A DNA stretch of 64,000 nucleotides from Tillus elongatus. Its lineage: Eukaryota > Arthropoda > Insecta > Coleoptera > Cleridae. The notes below the pieces were generated by a model. The model made no database searches. It saw nothing but the letters and a program-made list of their open reading frames with translations, and was not told the origin of the DNA. The stretch covers positions 30,237,094 through 30,301,093 of the forward strand of contig OZ023267.1 of assembly GCA_964006375.1 (NCBI GenBank), read 5' to 3'. A program made the translations under genes and the position numbers. Below, in pieces: positions 1 to 11,130 of this stretch. Every line of letters starts with the position of its first letter. The first letter of the stretch is position 1.

Positions 1-2
1 TA

Positions 3-431
3 GGGTGGAGTGGAGCTCTGGATTCACAGATGAAGAGCCTAGAAGTTACACAAAAGAGATTTCTTAAGATAATATATAGTAAACCATTAAATTATTCAAT
101 TGATCTTTTGTACAGGGTAAGTAAAATAATGGATTTACGTCAACTCTACGCAAAAAACATCTTGTTATGGATACATAAGAATCCAGAAATTAAGACAGAT
201 ATTGAGCATAAGTAGTGCACGAGATATAAGGAAAGGGTAACATTTAAAGTTGCAAGGGCTGATAAAACTCTGGGGCAGAGATGTGCTAGCTTTATAGCTC
301 CTAGGTTATATGGTCATTGGTCTCATGATACCAGGTCATTGGTTTTTAGCAGATTTAAGGTCAAGTCGAAAAGATGGCTAGTTGAATATCCAAGGCTGAA
401 ATTGCATGAGTTGATTAGTCTGAAGGTGTAG
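3..431 (+). pseudogene. LINE ORF2 C-terminal end, one in-frame stop
   Basis: The frame opens at the window edge with GWSGALDSQMKSLEVTQKRF, which is typical of the region after the reverse transcriptase thumb in R1/I/Jockey-like LINEs. A TAG at 213-215 interrupts it, but the same frame carries on to a TAG at 429-431 without another break, giving a short tail with FIAPRLYGHWS-like sequence. That tail resembles the C-terminal ends of LINE ORF2 proteins. The rest of the element lies to the left of the window. The single stop suggests a fairly young but inactive copy. Clade assignment is uncertain because no catalytic motif is present. Confidence 0.6.
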
Positions 432-1020
432 TGGCGAAGAAGAGTGGATGAAGAGAGAAGGAAAGTATACAAATGGAGATATGATCGTTTTGGTGCGACT
501 TTTATTGTTTTTTTTTTACGATCCTGAGATACAGATTGTGAACTTGGTGGATGTGTATGTGTAACAGGTGAAGAGATAAAGAGAGAGAGAAAAGGAGAGA
601 GAGAGGGGAGGATGAGGGGAGAAAAAATGGAAATGGGAGAGGGAAATGGAGAAGAGAGGGAGAAAGGTTTGAGGAGTGGATGAAAGAGAGTTTATTTTGG
701 TGTGCATGTGTGGTTTCTGGAAATGAAGTTTCCGGTTTGAGTGTGATGTATAAACGAACATTTTTGTGCGGCTTTTATTTGCGGCTGAGAAGCGGGTTAA
801 TTGGACAGTAAAGATGTTGGTGGAAAATGTGTTGAGATCCCACGTGCAGGTGATGGTACCTCTGTGGGAGTGTTTTTCTATTTAGCATGGATTATACTAT
901 TTGATTAAGTCATATTGTTGTACTTTGTAAAGTGATTGAAAATAAATTTATCATTTATTATTAAATTTATTTCGATTGGTTCTTTGAAATAAATCCAATT
1001 GTGTTGTGTTATGGAGTGTA
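432..1020 (+). other. LINE 3' untranslated-like region with polypurine block
   Basis: No coding signal. This probably includes the 3' UTR of the LINE tail just upstream. It contains a strongly purine-rich stretch at about 568-672 (GAGAGAGA/GGGGAG runs). An AATAAA occurs at about 941, where a LINE 3' end would be expected, but no clear terminal tail or target-site duplication was found. Confidence 0.35.
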
Positions 1021-1079
1021 TTGCATTTTACTAGTTAAAAGTACCTGAATGGAATCACAGCAAGTGTTGAAAATTGGCC

Positions 1080-1630
1080 ACCTGCAGCTTCTTTAGAAAC
1101 CCTCAAACGTCTGTGCGAAGATCTTCTTACAAATGCGAATTCTATGCGTTCTTAAAAGTTCTTCAAATTTTTGTACTGGTGCCTTTTAAAGAAGTCCCTT
1201 TATGTCCCCCCCCACATAGATAAATCTAAAGGGCTCAAATCAGAGGATGTTGGTGGCCATGCTACTGGACTACCACGACCAATCCATCGATGCCCGTATC
1301 TTTTCCACAGTTACTACCTAACATGAAACGCAAAATGCGCCGGTGCACCATCGTGTTGTAACCACATTCTATTTCTCACTAACACAGATTATTCATAGTA
1401 AATTTTAAATATGGCGCATGATTTGGTCTATGTGACAGAATAAGTGGACGATAACTTAATTTTCAATAATACCAGGCCAAATATTTACAGAAAACCGATA
1501 CTGCGAGTTTGATACTTTTATTAAATAGGAATTTTACTTAGAACAGTTATGCAAGTTATGGAAATGTACTACTCCCTTCCTGTAAATGATGCCTCGTCTA
1601 TATAAATAACGCGACGAGAGAAATGTTGCT
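1080..1630 (-). pseudogene. decayed Tc1/mariner-superfamily transposase
   Basis: Read on the minus strand, from about 1625 downwards, it gives IDEASFTGR, then NRMWLQHDGAPAHFAFHV, then RGSPVAWPPTSSDLSPLDLS in different frames. These are the first Asp, second Asp (QHDGAPAH) and third Asp (SSDLSPLD) blocks of the insect transposase class often annotated as Tc3-like or DUF4817-containing. Many stops and frameshifts lie between the blocks, so it is an old relic. The N-terminal helix-turn-helix region was not identified. The blocks are in the right order and spacing, which is the main support. Confidence 0.65.
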
Positions 1631-1848
1631 CGTTTTCCAACTTATTTAAAAACCACTAAGAAACTTCTGGTCTCGTTCCATACTCTCTTTCTAGAAGCTC
1701 TTAAACACGTGTGTAGTGTTATGGTTTTAATTGTTACTCTTGCCAGATTCTGTGTACAGACAATGCAAAAATATTTCTTGTTTCGTTAGAAATAATTCTG
1801 GCACTTGTAGTGGGATTACGTTCCACTGTATTGAGAACTAACTCTTCA

Positions 1849-2210
1849 GAACCTCGGTGGTTCAGCGGTAAGGACGTGTGCCTCTGAACCGAAGGGTACT
1901 GGGTTCGATCCCAGGGTACTCCTTTCACTTTTTCAGTACAAACTGTAACACTAACATCAGCCGAGGTTCTGGCATTGTATTTGAGCAAGTTGAATGTCGC
2001 ACGTTTCGCCCTTCGGAGGGGGCGTAAAGCCGTTGATGCGGTGCCCATGCAAGGTTGGGCACGTTAAAGATCCCTACCCTCCTTACAGAAAGGCAGGGGT
2101 TCGGCAAAATTTCCAGGATAGTGAGGTGAAACTGCTCCCTGGCGTCGGTGATTGGCCATAGTCGCGGAAATAGGCCGACGTTATAGAAACAATACACACA
2201 ACACACACAA
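1849..2210 (+). mobile_element. tRNA-headed SINE, copy 1
   Basis: The 5' part is tRNA-like: an A-box-like TGGTTCAGCGG at 1858-1868 and a B-box GGTTCGATCC at 1902-1911, about 34 bp apart as in RNA polymerase III internal promoters. The body ends in an AC-rich tail near 2190-2210. It is flanked by gaactaactcttca (1835-1848) and gaactgactcttca (2211-2224), a 14-bp TSD with one mismatch, which proves retrotransposition by a LINE machinery. A second copy with the same head and body lies at 62543-62900. The head loop CTCTGAA resembles that of tRNA-Gln, but the source tRNA is not certain. Confidence 0.85.
1858..1911 (+). promoter_or_regulatory. RNA polymerase III A and B boxes of SINE copy 1
   Basis: A-box-like TGGTTCAGCGG (1858-1868) and B-box GGTTCGATCC (1902-1911). 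The B box matches the usual GGTTCGANNCC closely. Together they would bind TFIIIC and drive transcription of the SINE from just upstream of 1849. Confidence 0.7.
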
Positions 2211-2224
2211 GAACTGACTCTTCA

Positions 2225-2647
2225 ACTTGAACAGTGCGTCGGTATCTTCTGCGTTCAGAATTATATTTTAAAGGTTTTAAGGCACCATATTACCTTAAAC
2301 GTCTGCAGATATTTTTGGTGGGTGTTATTTGTCCAGGAAATCTGCCATGATTAATTCTTGCTGCTTCTCTTCGATTTTGTACCGTTTCACCATAAACTAA
2401 TAACGTATCGCTTAATGCAGCCCAGGTATAATTGAGAAAGGCCATTTTAAAGCAATAAACAGCATTTATAACTTTGAGAAGTAAATGACAATAACAACCT
2501 GATTTTTTAATTAAGCCCAGGATAGCTAACAACAGAAAAAAGTCAGTGGCAAAAAGGCTCTTTTTTAGGATATTATTGCAGTGATAGCACACACGCAAGG
2601 CCCTGGTAAAGCTATCCACACTTTTTTACCAGTAAAATATATACTAG

Positions 2648-2648
<1 letters not shown>
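2225..2648. other. no recognised feature
   Basis: About 420 bp between the SINE and the first (TA)n tract. A short open frame on the minus strand (2290-2619) has no recognisable domain, and nothing around it supports expression. Confidence 0.4.

Positions 2649-2723
<75 letters not shown>
2649..2723. repeat. (TA)n microsatellite 1
   Basis: Pure alternating TA. It abuts an (AAT)n run at 2724-2748 that forms the 3' tail of the minus-strand LINE next to it. Confidence 0.95.
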
Positions 2724-5010
<2,287 letters not shown>

Positions 5011-5029
<19 letters not shown>

Positions 5030-5352
5030 GCAGATTGAGGCCTTAGAGTGTCCTTACATATTTCCTTTACCTACCTTTGTCCACCACTCTAAGGAGTAGG
5101 CAGATTGAGGCCTTAGAGTGTCCTTACATATTTCCTTTACCCACCTTTGTCCATCACTCTAAGGAGTAGGCAGATTGAGGCCTTAGAGTGTCCTTACATA
5201 TTTTCTTTACCCACATTTGTCCACCACTCTAAGGAGTAGGCAGATTGAGGCCTTAGAGTGTCCTTACATATTTCCTTTACCCACCTTTGTCCATCACTCT
5301 AAGGAGTAGGCAGATTGAGGCCTTAGAGTGTCCTTCCATATTTCCTTTACCT
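5011..5352 (+). repeat. 70-bp tandem repeat x5 with hairpin, PLE 3' end
   Basis: Units begin at 5011, 5081, 5151, 5221 and 5291. Each contains CACTCTAAGG ... CCTTAGAGTG, a perfect 10-bp inverted repeat around a loop of about 16 nt, so the RNA would form five identical hairpins in a row. The stop codon of the truncated PLE ORF lies in the first unit. The same array recurs at 8074-8415, and a single-unit version is in the inverted copy near 10700. Confidence 0.9.
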
Positions 5353-5390
5353 CTTGAAAATGGCTCCAAAACAGGAGCCGAAACGTCGAG
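5351..5390 (+). ncRNA. hammerhead-ribozyme-like core in PLE pseudo-LTR
   Basis: The layout matches a type I hammerhead: stem I CTC (5351-5353) with GAG (5388-5390); a core TTGAAAA (5354-5360) where CUGANGA is expected; stem II GGCTCC/GGAGCC (5362-5367, 5374-5379, 6 perfect pairs); the GAAA box (5380-5383); and a two-pair loopless stem III ACGU leading to the cleavage-site C at 5387. PLEs of many animals are known to carry hammerheads with very short stem III. Here the core differs from consensus at C3 (U) and G8 (A), both important for catalysis, so activity is doubtful. The PLE start codon (5360-5362) overlaps the core. Confidence 0.55.
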
Positions 5391-8092
5391 TTTCCATAAA
5401 TTCTGGACGCGGTTTAACCCGAGAACCAAGCATGTCTCACATTAAAGACCGCGGAAATCTTTCTGAACATTTAATTCGCCTCTACGGGGAGGAACTTTTA
5501 TCTTCTACCAAAATTTTCACCAAACTCCTTATCCGCAAATCCCGTCTCCTTTGTGACCTCACCTTTCTAAAAGCCTGCCGTGATCATCACGTGGTCCCAA
5601 AATCTTTTCAACTTAAACATCACACCAAATCACATAACGTCTCCAACATTTTAAAACGAACAGGCTTTGCTCTCCTTAGAAATTCCATTCACGAGACAAG
5701 ACGACACCTTAACACTACCAACACACTGCTTTACGACACGTACATAAAAATACACACATACAAAATACACCCTACACTTTGGGACACTCTAGACAGACTC
5801 TCACATAGTAAATCAGAACATGTTACACAACAAAAGACGGACGTACAAAAAAGAAAATTACAGCAGCTTCTAGACAACAAAAATCTCACACAACACACAC
5901 ATAATGCCAATCCTCCTATAGTAGTTCACAACCTTTCAAATTCCACCATAAGTGAGGTCGCCATCAAAGTCCTATCCAAAGGTTTTAATTTTGCACCAAC
6001 CCCTAAATTCATCCCAAAAGAAAAGATAATTTCTCAATCAGAAGATGCAATAACACACTTACCGACTGACGAAGCTGAAATTACGAGACAAGACATTGCA
6101 AGAATATTACGTTCTGCCAAACTTCCACCTTCCAACCTTTCTCCTCACGAACGACAGTCAATCAGAGACCTAAACCGAAACACAGAAATTATAATCCTAC
6201 CAGCAGACAAAGGCAACGCTACAGTCATACTTGACAAAACAGACTATATACAAAAGATGGACAATATACTAAACAACACAGACTACAAACAAATCCCTAA
6301 CGACCCTACAACTTATCTGGAAAAGAAAACCAAAACTATCATCAACAACTCCCAACTCAATCCTGACCTCAAAAAAGAACTAATCCCCCGCGAAAAATCA
6401 TCTCGCATCCCTAGAAAATATGGTCTCCCAAAAATCCATAAGCCTGATATACCCCTTCGCCCTATCGTAAGTGCCCACCGTTCACCCACACAAAAACTTG
6501 CAAAACATCTAGCCAAAACTCTCCAACCATTAGTAGAAAACGCTACATCCTATGTCAAAAACTCCACCCATTTCATCGACCTTCTTCAAAACAACACCAT
6601 TTCTCAAAACGACATCCTAGTTAGCTTTGATATAGTTTCCTTATTCACCAATATACCTCTATCTGAAACCCTTGACATTCTCAAAAATAAACACAAAATT
6701 TCCCACGATACCTTAGCTCTTGTGGAACACTGCACATCTAACACTTATTTCCTTTTTCAAAACAAATTTTACAAACAAGTTCGAGGTGCTCCAATGGGTT
6801 CACCCCTCTCTCCTGCATTGGCCAACATTTTCATGGAAAACTTCGAGACACAAGCCCTCAATTCATCCCAACTTAAACCAACGTGTTGGTTAAGATACGT
6901 TGACGACATTTTCGCTGTCTGGCCACACGGCAAAGAATCTCTAGACGAATTCCTTTCTTACCTAAATAACATCAACCCCCAAATCCAGTTCACCATGGAA
7001 ATGGAAAATAATTTTTCTTTGCCTTTCTTAGATGTACGCATCACTAAAAACCCAGTCAGACGATTTTCTTACACTGTCTACCGAAAACCAACCCACACTA
7101 ATCGGTATCTTAACGCCCAATCTCACCATCACCCATCGCAACTAAATTCCGTGGTTCGAACATTAGTAACACGATCCCTTAGACTAACGGACAACAACAA
7201 CAAACAGACAGAATTAAACTTTTTAAGACAGACATTGCTAGAAAACGGATACGACAACAATCACATACTACGAAACATTAGAAACGCACAACAACAAACC
7301 ACTACACCACAACAAGAACAAACAGCGTCCACACAACAACACACAGCGTTTTTACCATACATTAAAGGTGTCACCGACAAAATCAGCCGAATTTTCAGAA
7401 CCCATAATATCAAAACCGTATTCACAACAGACCAAAAACTATCAAATCTTATAAAAACTCCCAAGGATACGATTCCAAACGAATCCCACGGAGTTTACGA
7501 AATTCCTTGTTCCGACTGTTCCCGAACTTACGTAGGACAAACAAACAGACGCATCCACAATAGAATATACGAACACACCCTCGCAGTTAGAAAATCCGAC
7601 CCCTCATCGGCGCTGGCCATGCATCATATTCATACAGGGCACAAAATAGACTTCGATAATGCCAAAACAATAGCACCGGTTTACAATTTCAAAACGAGAA
7701 TTATCCGCGAAGCAATCGAGATTGAAAAACGTCCCGATTGTTTAAACAAGAGAGATGATGGTCTTCGCCTTCCGACTACTTGGAAACCTATTATATCTTC
7801 TTTGCAAACACACAAAAGGGAAATGAATTCCACAGACAATTTTGTTGCATCATTATCCCCCCACTTAATTGACGGTGACCCCACTACTTTCACTGATGAC
7901 GCAACAGGTAGACGAAACGACCTATATAAGACAAGACTTGCAACGAACTGCCAGATCTCTCTGAGGCCTAGGGTTGAACACACTGAGACCTCACAGACGA
8001 CCTCCAGCGAGATTTGGGGAGTAGGCAGATTGAGGCCCCGTAATCGAGCTACAACAACCCAACCTACCTTTATCCACCACTCTAAGGAGTAG
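5360..8092 (+). CDS. Penelope-like element reverse transcriptase / GIY-YIG endonuclease, intact 910 aa
   Basis: A single open frame with no disruption. Order of parts: N-terminal PLE-specific region; reverse transcriptase with SFDIVSLFTNIP (Asp about 424), APMGSPLSPALAN (about 477-489) and YVDD (513-516, catalytic Asp pair); then LPFLDV and YRKPTHT, typical of the PLE thumb; then a GIY-YIG nuclease with GVYEIPCSDC (from about 711), YVGQT (724-728), NRIYEH and a C-terminal EAIEIEK block that should hold the catalytic Glu. It copies RNA into DNA primed by nicks made by its own nuclease. I chose ATG at 5360; a TTG two codons upstream is less likely. The first 27 or so codons lie in the tail of the preceding PLE copy, so the ORF spans a copy junction. 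All key residues are present; the element could be active. Confidence 0.92.
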   Translation: MAPKQEPKRRVSINSGRGLTREPSMSHIKDRGNLSEHLIRLYGEELLSSTKIFTKLLIRKSRLLCDLTFLKACRDHHVVPKSFQLKHHTKSHNVSNILKRTGFALLRNSIHETRRHLNTTNTLLYDTYIKIHTYKIHPTLWDTLDRLSHSKSEHVTQQKTDVQKRKLQQLLDNKNLTQHTHNANPPIVVHNLSNSTISEVAIKVLSKGFNFAPTPKFIPKEKIISQSEDAITHLPTDEAEITRQDIARILRSAKLPPSNLSPHERQSIRDLNRNTEIIILPADKGNATVILDKTDYIQKMDNILNNTDYKQIPNDPTTYLEKKTKTIINNSQLNPDLKKELIPREKSSRIPRKYGLPKIHKPDIPLRPIVSAHRSPTQKLAKHLAKTLQPLVENATSYVKNSTHFIDLLQNNTISQNDILVSFDIVSLFTNIPLSETLDILKNKHKISHDTLALVEHCTSNTYFLFQNKFYKQVRGAPMGSPLSPALANIFMENFETQALNSSQLKPTCWLRYVDDIFAVWPHGKESLDEFLSYLNNINPQIQFTMEMENNFSLPFLDVRITKNPVRRFSYTVYRKPTHTNRYLNAQSHHHPSQLNSVVRTLVTRSLRLTDNNNKQTELNFLRQTLLENGYDNNHILRNIRNAQQQTTTPQQEQTASTQQHTAFLPYIKGVTDKISRIFRTHNIKTVFTTDQKLSNLIKTPKDTIPNESHGVYEIPCSDCSRTYVGQTNRRIHNRIYEHTLAVRKSDPSSALAMHHIHTGHKIDFDNAKTIAPVYNFKTRIIREAIEIEKRPDCLNKRDDGLRLPTTWKPIISSLQTHKREMNSTDNFVASLSPHLIDGDPTTFTDDATGRRNDLYKTRLATNCQISLRPRVEHTETSQTTSSEIWGVGRLRPRNRATTTQPTFIHHSKE

Positions 8093-8415
8093 GCAGATTG
8101 ATGCCTTAGAGTGTCCTTACATATTTCCTTTACCTACCTTTGTCCACCACTCTAAGGAGTAGGCAGATTGAGGCCTTAGAGTGTCCTTACATATTTCCTT
8201 TACCCACCTTTGTCCATCACTCTAAGGAGTAGGCAGATTGAGGCCTTAGAGTGTCCTTACATATTTTCTTTACCCACATTTGTCCACCACTCTAAGGAGT
8301 AGGCAGATTGAGGCCTTAGAGTGTCCTTACATATTTCCTTTACCCACCTTTGTCCATCACTCTAAGGAGTAGGCAGATTGAGGCCTTAGAGTGTCCTTCC
8401 ATATTTCCTTTACCT
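8074..8415 (+). repeat. 70-bp tandem hairpin repeat x5, second array
   Basis: Copy of the 5011-5352 array shifted by 3063 bp, including the same unit-to-unit variants (ccatcactct in units 3 and 5). The one difference seen is gattgatgcc for gattgaggcc in the first unit, near 8101. Confidence 0.9.
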
Positions 8416-8453
8416 CTTGAAAATGGCTCCAAAACAGGAGCCGAAACGTCGAG
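8414..8453 (+). ncRNA. hammerhead-ribozyme-like core, second PLE copy
   Basis: Same sequence as 5351-5390: CTC stem I, TTGAAAA core, GGCTCC/GGAGCC stem II, GAAAC, GTC, GAG. The same two non-consensus core bases are present, so the change is a property of the subfamily, not random decay of one copy. Confidence 0.55.
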
Positions 8454-8497
8454 TTTCCATAAATTCTGGACGCGGTTTAACCCGAGAACCAAGCATG

Positions 8498-8502
<5 letters not shown>

Positions 8503-8590
<88 letters not shown>
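8503..8590. repeat. (TA)n microsatellite 3, right boundary of the PLE tandem
   Basis: TA repeat starting directly after the PLE 3' end ATGTCTCA. The same ATGTCTCA/(TA)n junction recurs at 10861. Confidence 0.95.
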
Positions 8591-8593
<3 letters not shown>

Positions 8594-9200
8594 GACTGTC
8601 ACCCGTCAAAAGTCATTCAGATTGCTCTAGTCGTTTTGGAGAAATTTGGAAAAAAACAATTTTTTTTAACACCCTGCACCCACGAAAAATAGCAAAAGCG
8701 CACCTATGTTCATATGAAAAAATCTCTATTTTTACGTGATGAATGTAACCACGACTGATGGCACATGTTTTTTTAAACCCTTGTATATAGGTACAAATTA
8801 GGACTTTCTAAAAGCGGATAAGTCCATTAGCTGTCCTATAATCAGCACCTAACCTGACTTGGTATTTTCTACTAAAAAAATTGACAAACCTAACCCATTC
8901 ATGTAAAATTTGTCGTCGACTTTAATTTATAATTCCTATTAAGTGAGAAATTAATGAAAGCAAATTTAAGTTCTTTTGGTCGAAAAGCTACTAGAGATAT
9001 GAAAAACAGTTAAATTCATTTTGAGAATTCTTTATACAGCTATTACATTTCTAATAACACGATACTAGAGATTAGATTAAACAATGAAAGATTATTTTGT
9101 ACACAGATAAACTAAATACATATTTATCTTTGGTTTATATTTGTATCTTTATACGACAATAAAAATGTGTGCCTATATAAGGATCATTTTCTGTACAGAT
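8591..9200. other. no recognised feature
   Basis: AT-rich sequence without a supported gene. The first part (gactgtcacccgtcaaaagt) looks like the flank of a dispersed insect repeat, but no second copy was found in this window. Confidence 0.35.
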
Positions 9201-9204
9201 AGAG

Positions 9205-9510
9205 TAAAAAAGTCTGGACGCAGCAAGTGAATTTTTATAAAAATGTTTTTAATAGAAAATATGTCTCTCTAATCCAATCTGGTTACCGGTATATCCTATA
9301 TAGTAGAAACAATGTACCATATTTCATCAAAATAACTTATTGCTTGAAAATGTACAAAATTTTTCCGAAAATAACCTTTAAATGTTTCCGAGAAAACTGG
9401 TTTCCTAGCTAACAAACCTTAGGTTAATAGCAAATTAAGTTATTGAAATTTGCAGCAGTTAATGAAAATTCACCACCAAAACGCACTTACTGCGTCTCAT
9501 TTTTTTTCTC
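9205..9510 (+). repeat. family G terminal-inverted-repeat block (copy 1)
   Basis: A block of about 300 bp running from GGACGCAGCAAGTG at its left to CGCACTTACTGCGTC at its right, the two being inverted repeats extended by TGAATTTT...ATGAAAATTC. Copies occur at 23145, 31080, 46855, 60262 (inverted) and 62995. It looks like a MITE-type unit, but it is nearly always joined to the longer downstream family G sequence, so it may be the end of a larger non-autonomous element. Confidence 0.65.
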
Positions 9511-10474
9511 TTACAAACATGCATCATATTTCTATAAAAAATGTAATAATATAAGGGTACTCGAAAAAAAATGTGATTGTCAAAATAATTTTATAAGATG
9601 CAGCTCAAGACACCCTATAATTAACGTATAGGATTTTTTCTCGTATCTTCTATAATAACAATTATATTGAGCTTTGCCGTAGAAATGAGTTACCCTGTAT
9701 ATATGTAAACAGATAAAAAATGAATGTAAACCCGGGTATGGATTTTAGGATGCCTAGTTTGCGCCTATTTGAATAAATCTTTTTAAAACTCAAAAGTTTT
9801 CTACAAAAATTTCCTAAAAATTATTGACCGTTAAACCATAAACTTAACTAAAACTACCGCCAAAGCATCAGAGCAAGGGTCTAATTGAAATGAGTTTTTT
9901 AGTATAAAACATCGTAATTTGGTAGGGAGCTGAAGCACTACTTGCTGACCTAGAGTGGCCGTGGCTAAAAGAATTTTGCTTGAGGCCAAAACAAGTTAAT
10001 AAAAAAATGACTCTTCTGTAAATATTTTAGTAAAATGAAGGACAATGACGGTTGAAACTGATACTTAAGGGTTTGCAGAACACTCTTCTTGCGACATTTT
10101 CTTTAAATAATCCGTAGTTGTTTTATGTTCTTTGCCTAAATGTTGCTAATTTTGACGCTTCAAAGCCCGACTTTGACGTTTTCAGGAAAACCCATTTTTT
10201 TAATGCCCATAACTTTTTCGTCTACAAACTTACAGACCTAAATTTTCGTACATCATTCACCCTTTATAATATAAATACGCGGCCCAATTTTGTAGTCCTT
10301 GCTTTGTTATTTCCGGAGATATATTTTTTTTCCGACAGAAAACACAAAGTTTTCCGGGAAAGCCTCGGCTGATTTTACTGGATAACGAACTTGTCCAAGA
10401 CACTTACAAAAGGAAGGTACTATGAAAATTTTATTAAAATCGGTCCATTATTTTATGAGTTATCGGTGTAATAC

Positions 10475-10487
<13 letters not shown>
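9511..10487 (+). repeat. family G body (copy 1)
   Basis: Non-coding dispersed repeat. Landmarks in order: cttacaaacatgcatc, cctgtatatatgtaaacag, ttctaggg-like and gcgcctattt sequence, agaccgttaaac-like sequence, attttagtaaaatgaagg, ttttgacg, ttgttatttccggagatat, and cggtccattattttatgagt just before (TA)n. A stretch of about 120 bp (9893-10012) is absent from other copies and may be a small insertion. It has no coding capacity; the short frames within it are not conserved between copies. Confidence 0.6.

Positions 10488-10565
<78 letters not shown>
10488..10565. repeat. (TA)n microsatellite 4
   Basis: TA repeat preceded by (catA)n at about 10474-10487. Left: family G. Right: the inverted PLE end, starting at 10566. 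Confidence 0.95.
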
Positions 10566-10566
<1 letters not shown>

Positions 10567-10859
10567 CGTTCGGAAAGATTTCCGCGGTCTTTAATGTGAG
10601 ACATACTTGGTGCTCGAGTTGAACCGCGTCCAGAATTTATTAAAACTCGACGTTTCGGCTCCTATTTTGGAAATATGTAAGGACGTGAACCATAACGCCC
10701 CAATCTGCCTACTCCTCAGCGCGGTGGACAAAGGTGGGTTGGGTTGTTGTAGCTCGATTACGGGTAGCAAGCAGATTGAGGCCTTAGAGTTCATGTCCTT
10801 ACATACTTTCTTTACCTCTTGAAAATGGCTCCGAAACAGGAGCTGAAAAACCAAGTATG

Positions 10860-10862
<3 letters not shown>
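10566..10862. mobile_element. inverted pair of PLE pseudo-LTR fragments
   Basis: 10566-10760 is the reverse complement of the PLE tail-to-head junction: it runs from the start of the ORF region (ccgcggtctttaatgtgaga) through the GAAACGTCGAG box and one 70-bp unit to the PLE ORF end (gtagctcgattacggg). 10761-10862 returns in the plus direction with part of a 70-bp unit, the CTCTTGAAAATGGCTCC hammerhead-like arm and the terminal ATGTCTCA. So two PLE ends face each other between two (TA)n tracts. The first has lost the GGCTCC arm and the second lacks the GAAACGTC part, so neither can fold the ribozyme. More diverged than the 3.4-8.5 kb copies. Confidence 0.85.

Positions 10863-10940
<78 letters not shown>
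10863..10940. repeat. (TA)n microsatellite 5
   Basis: TA repeat starting at the PLE terminus ATGTCTCA, followed by the family G right arm. Confidence 0.95.
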
Positions 10941-10943
<3 letters not shown>

Positions 10944-11130
10944 TGAAAATGACCCTGAATATGGGTTCGAGGGGGTCTAGTTCGCGCTCATTTGAAGAAT
11001 TTTTTTTGAAAATTCAAAAGCCGCGATCTCCTTATTATGAATTTTTTATAAGACAATTCACTAAAAATATATTTTTAATGTTTGTATTTCTAAAAAGCTT
11101 GCAAGCCGTATTTACAACACATTCGTGATA
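10941..11130 (+). repeat. family G right arm
   Basis: Begins aaattgaaaatgaccctgaa, then atgggttcgagggggtctag, gcgctcatttgaagaatttt and aaaagccgcgatctcc. The same order follows (TA)n at 22984, 24358, 48000 and, inverted, 56530-56669. Confidence 0.65.

Larger units (their letters stand above)
5440..8502 (+). mobile_element. full-length Penelope-like element unit (3063 bp)
   Basis: One complete period of the tandem. The preceding copy ends ...CATGTCTCA at 5439 and this unit starts CATTAAAG at 5440; it ends with the same CATGTCTCA at 8502, after which (TA)n begins. It contains most of the RT/GIY-YIG ORF, the five-unit hairpin array (8074-8415) and a hammerhead-like core (8414-8453). The repeated tail (about 5011-5439 and 8074-8502) acts as the pseudo-LTR known in PLEs. 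Matching to the left copy is nearly perfect: about four substitutions noticed over 2.06 kb. Confidence 0.88.

Noticed and set aside
516..761. 81-codon minus-strand frame with Ser/Leu-rich composition
   Set aside because: It is the complement of a polypurine tract, so the composition is an artefact.
1849..1925. A genuine tRNA gene
   Set aside because: A and B boxes are present, but a full cloverleaf does not close well and the sequence continues into a repeated body with TSDs; it is a SINE head.
1734..2206. Minus-strand frames over the first SINE (and 62559-62946 over the second)
   Set aside because: They recur because the SINE recurs. The plus-strand tRNA-like promoter explains the sequence, and no protein family is matched.
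5354..5359. TTG at 5354 as PLE start
   Set aside because: An ATG lies two codons downstream at 5360; there is no reason to prefer a non-AUG start in an animal gene.
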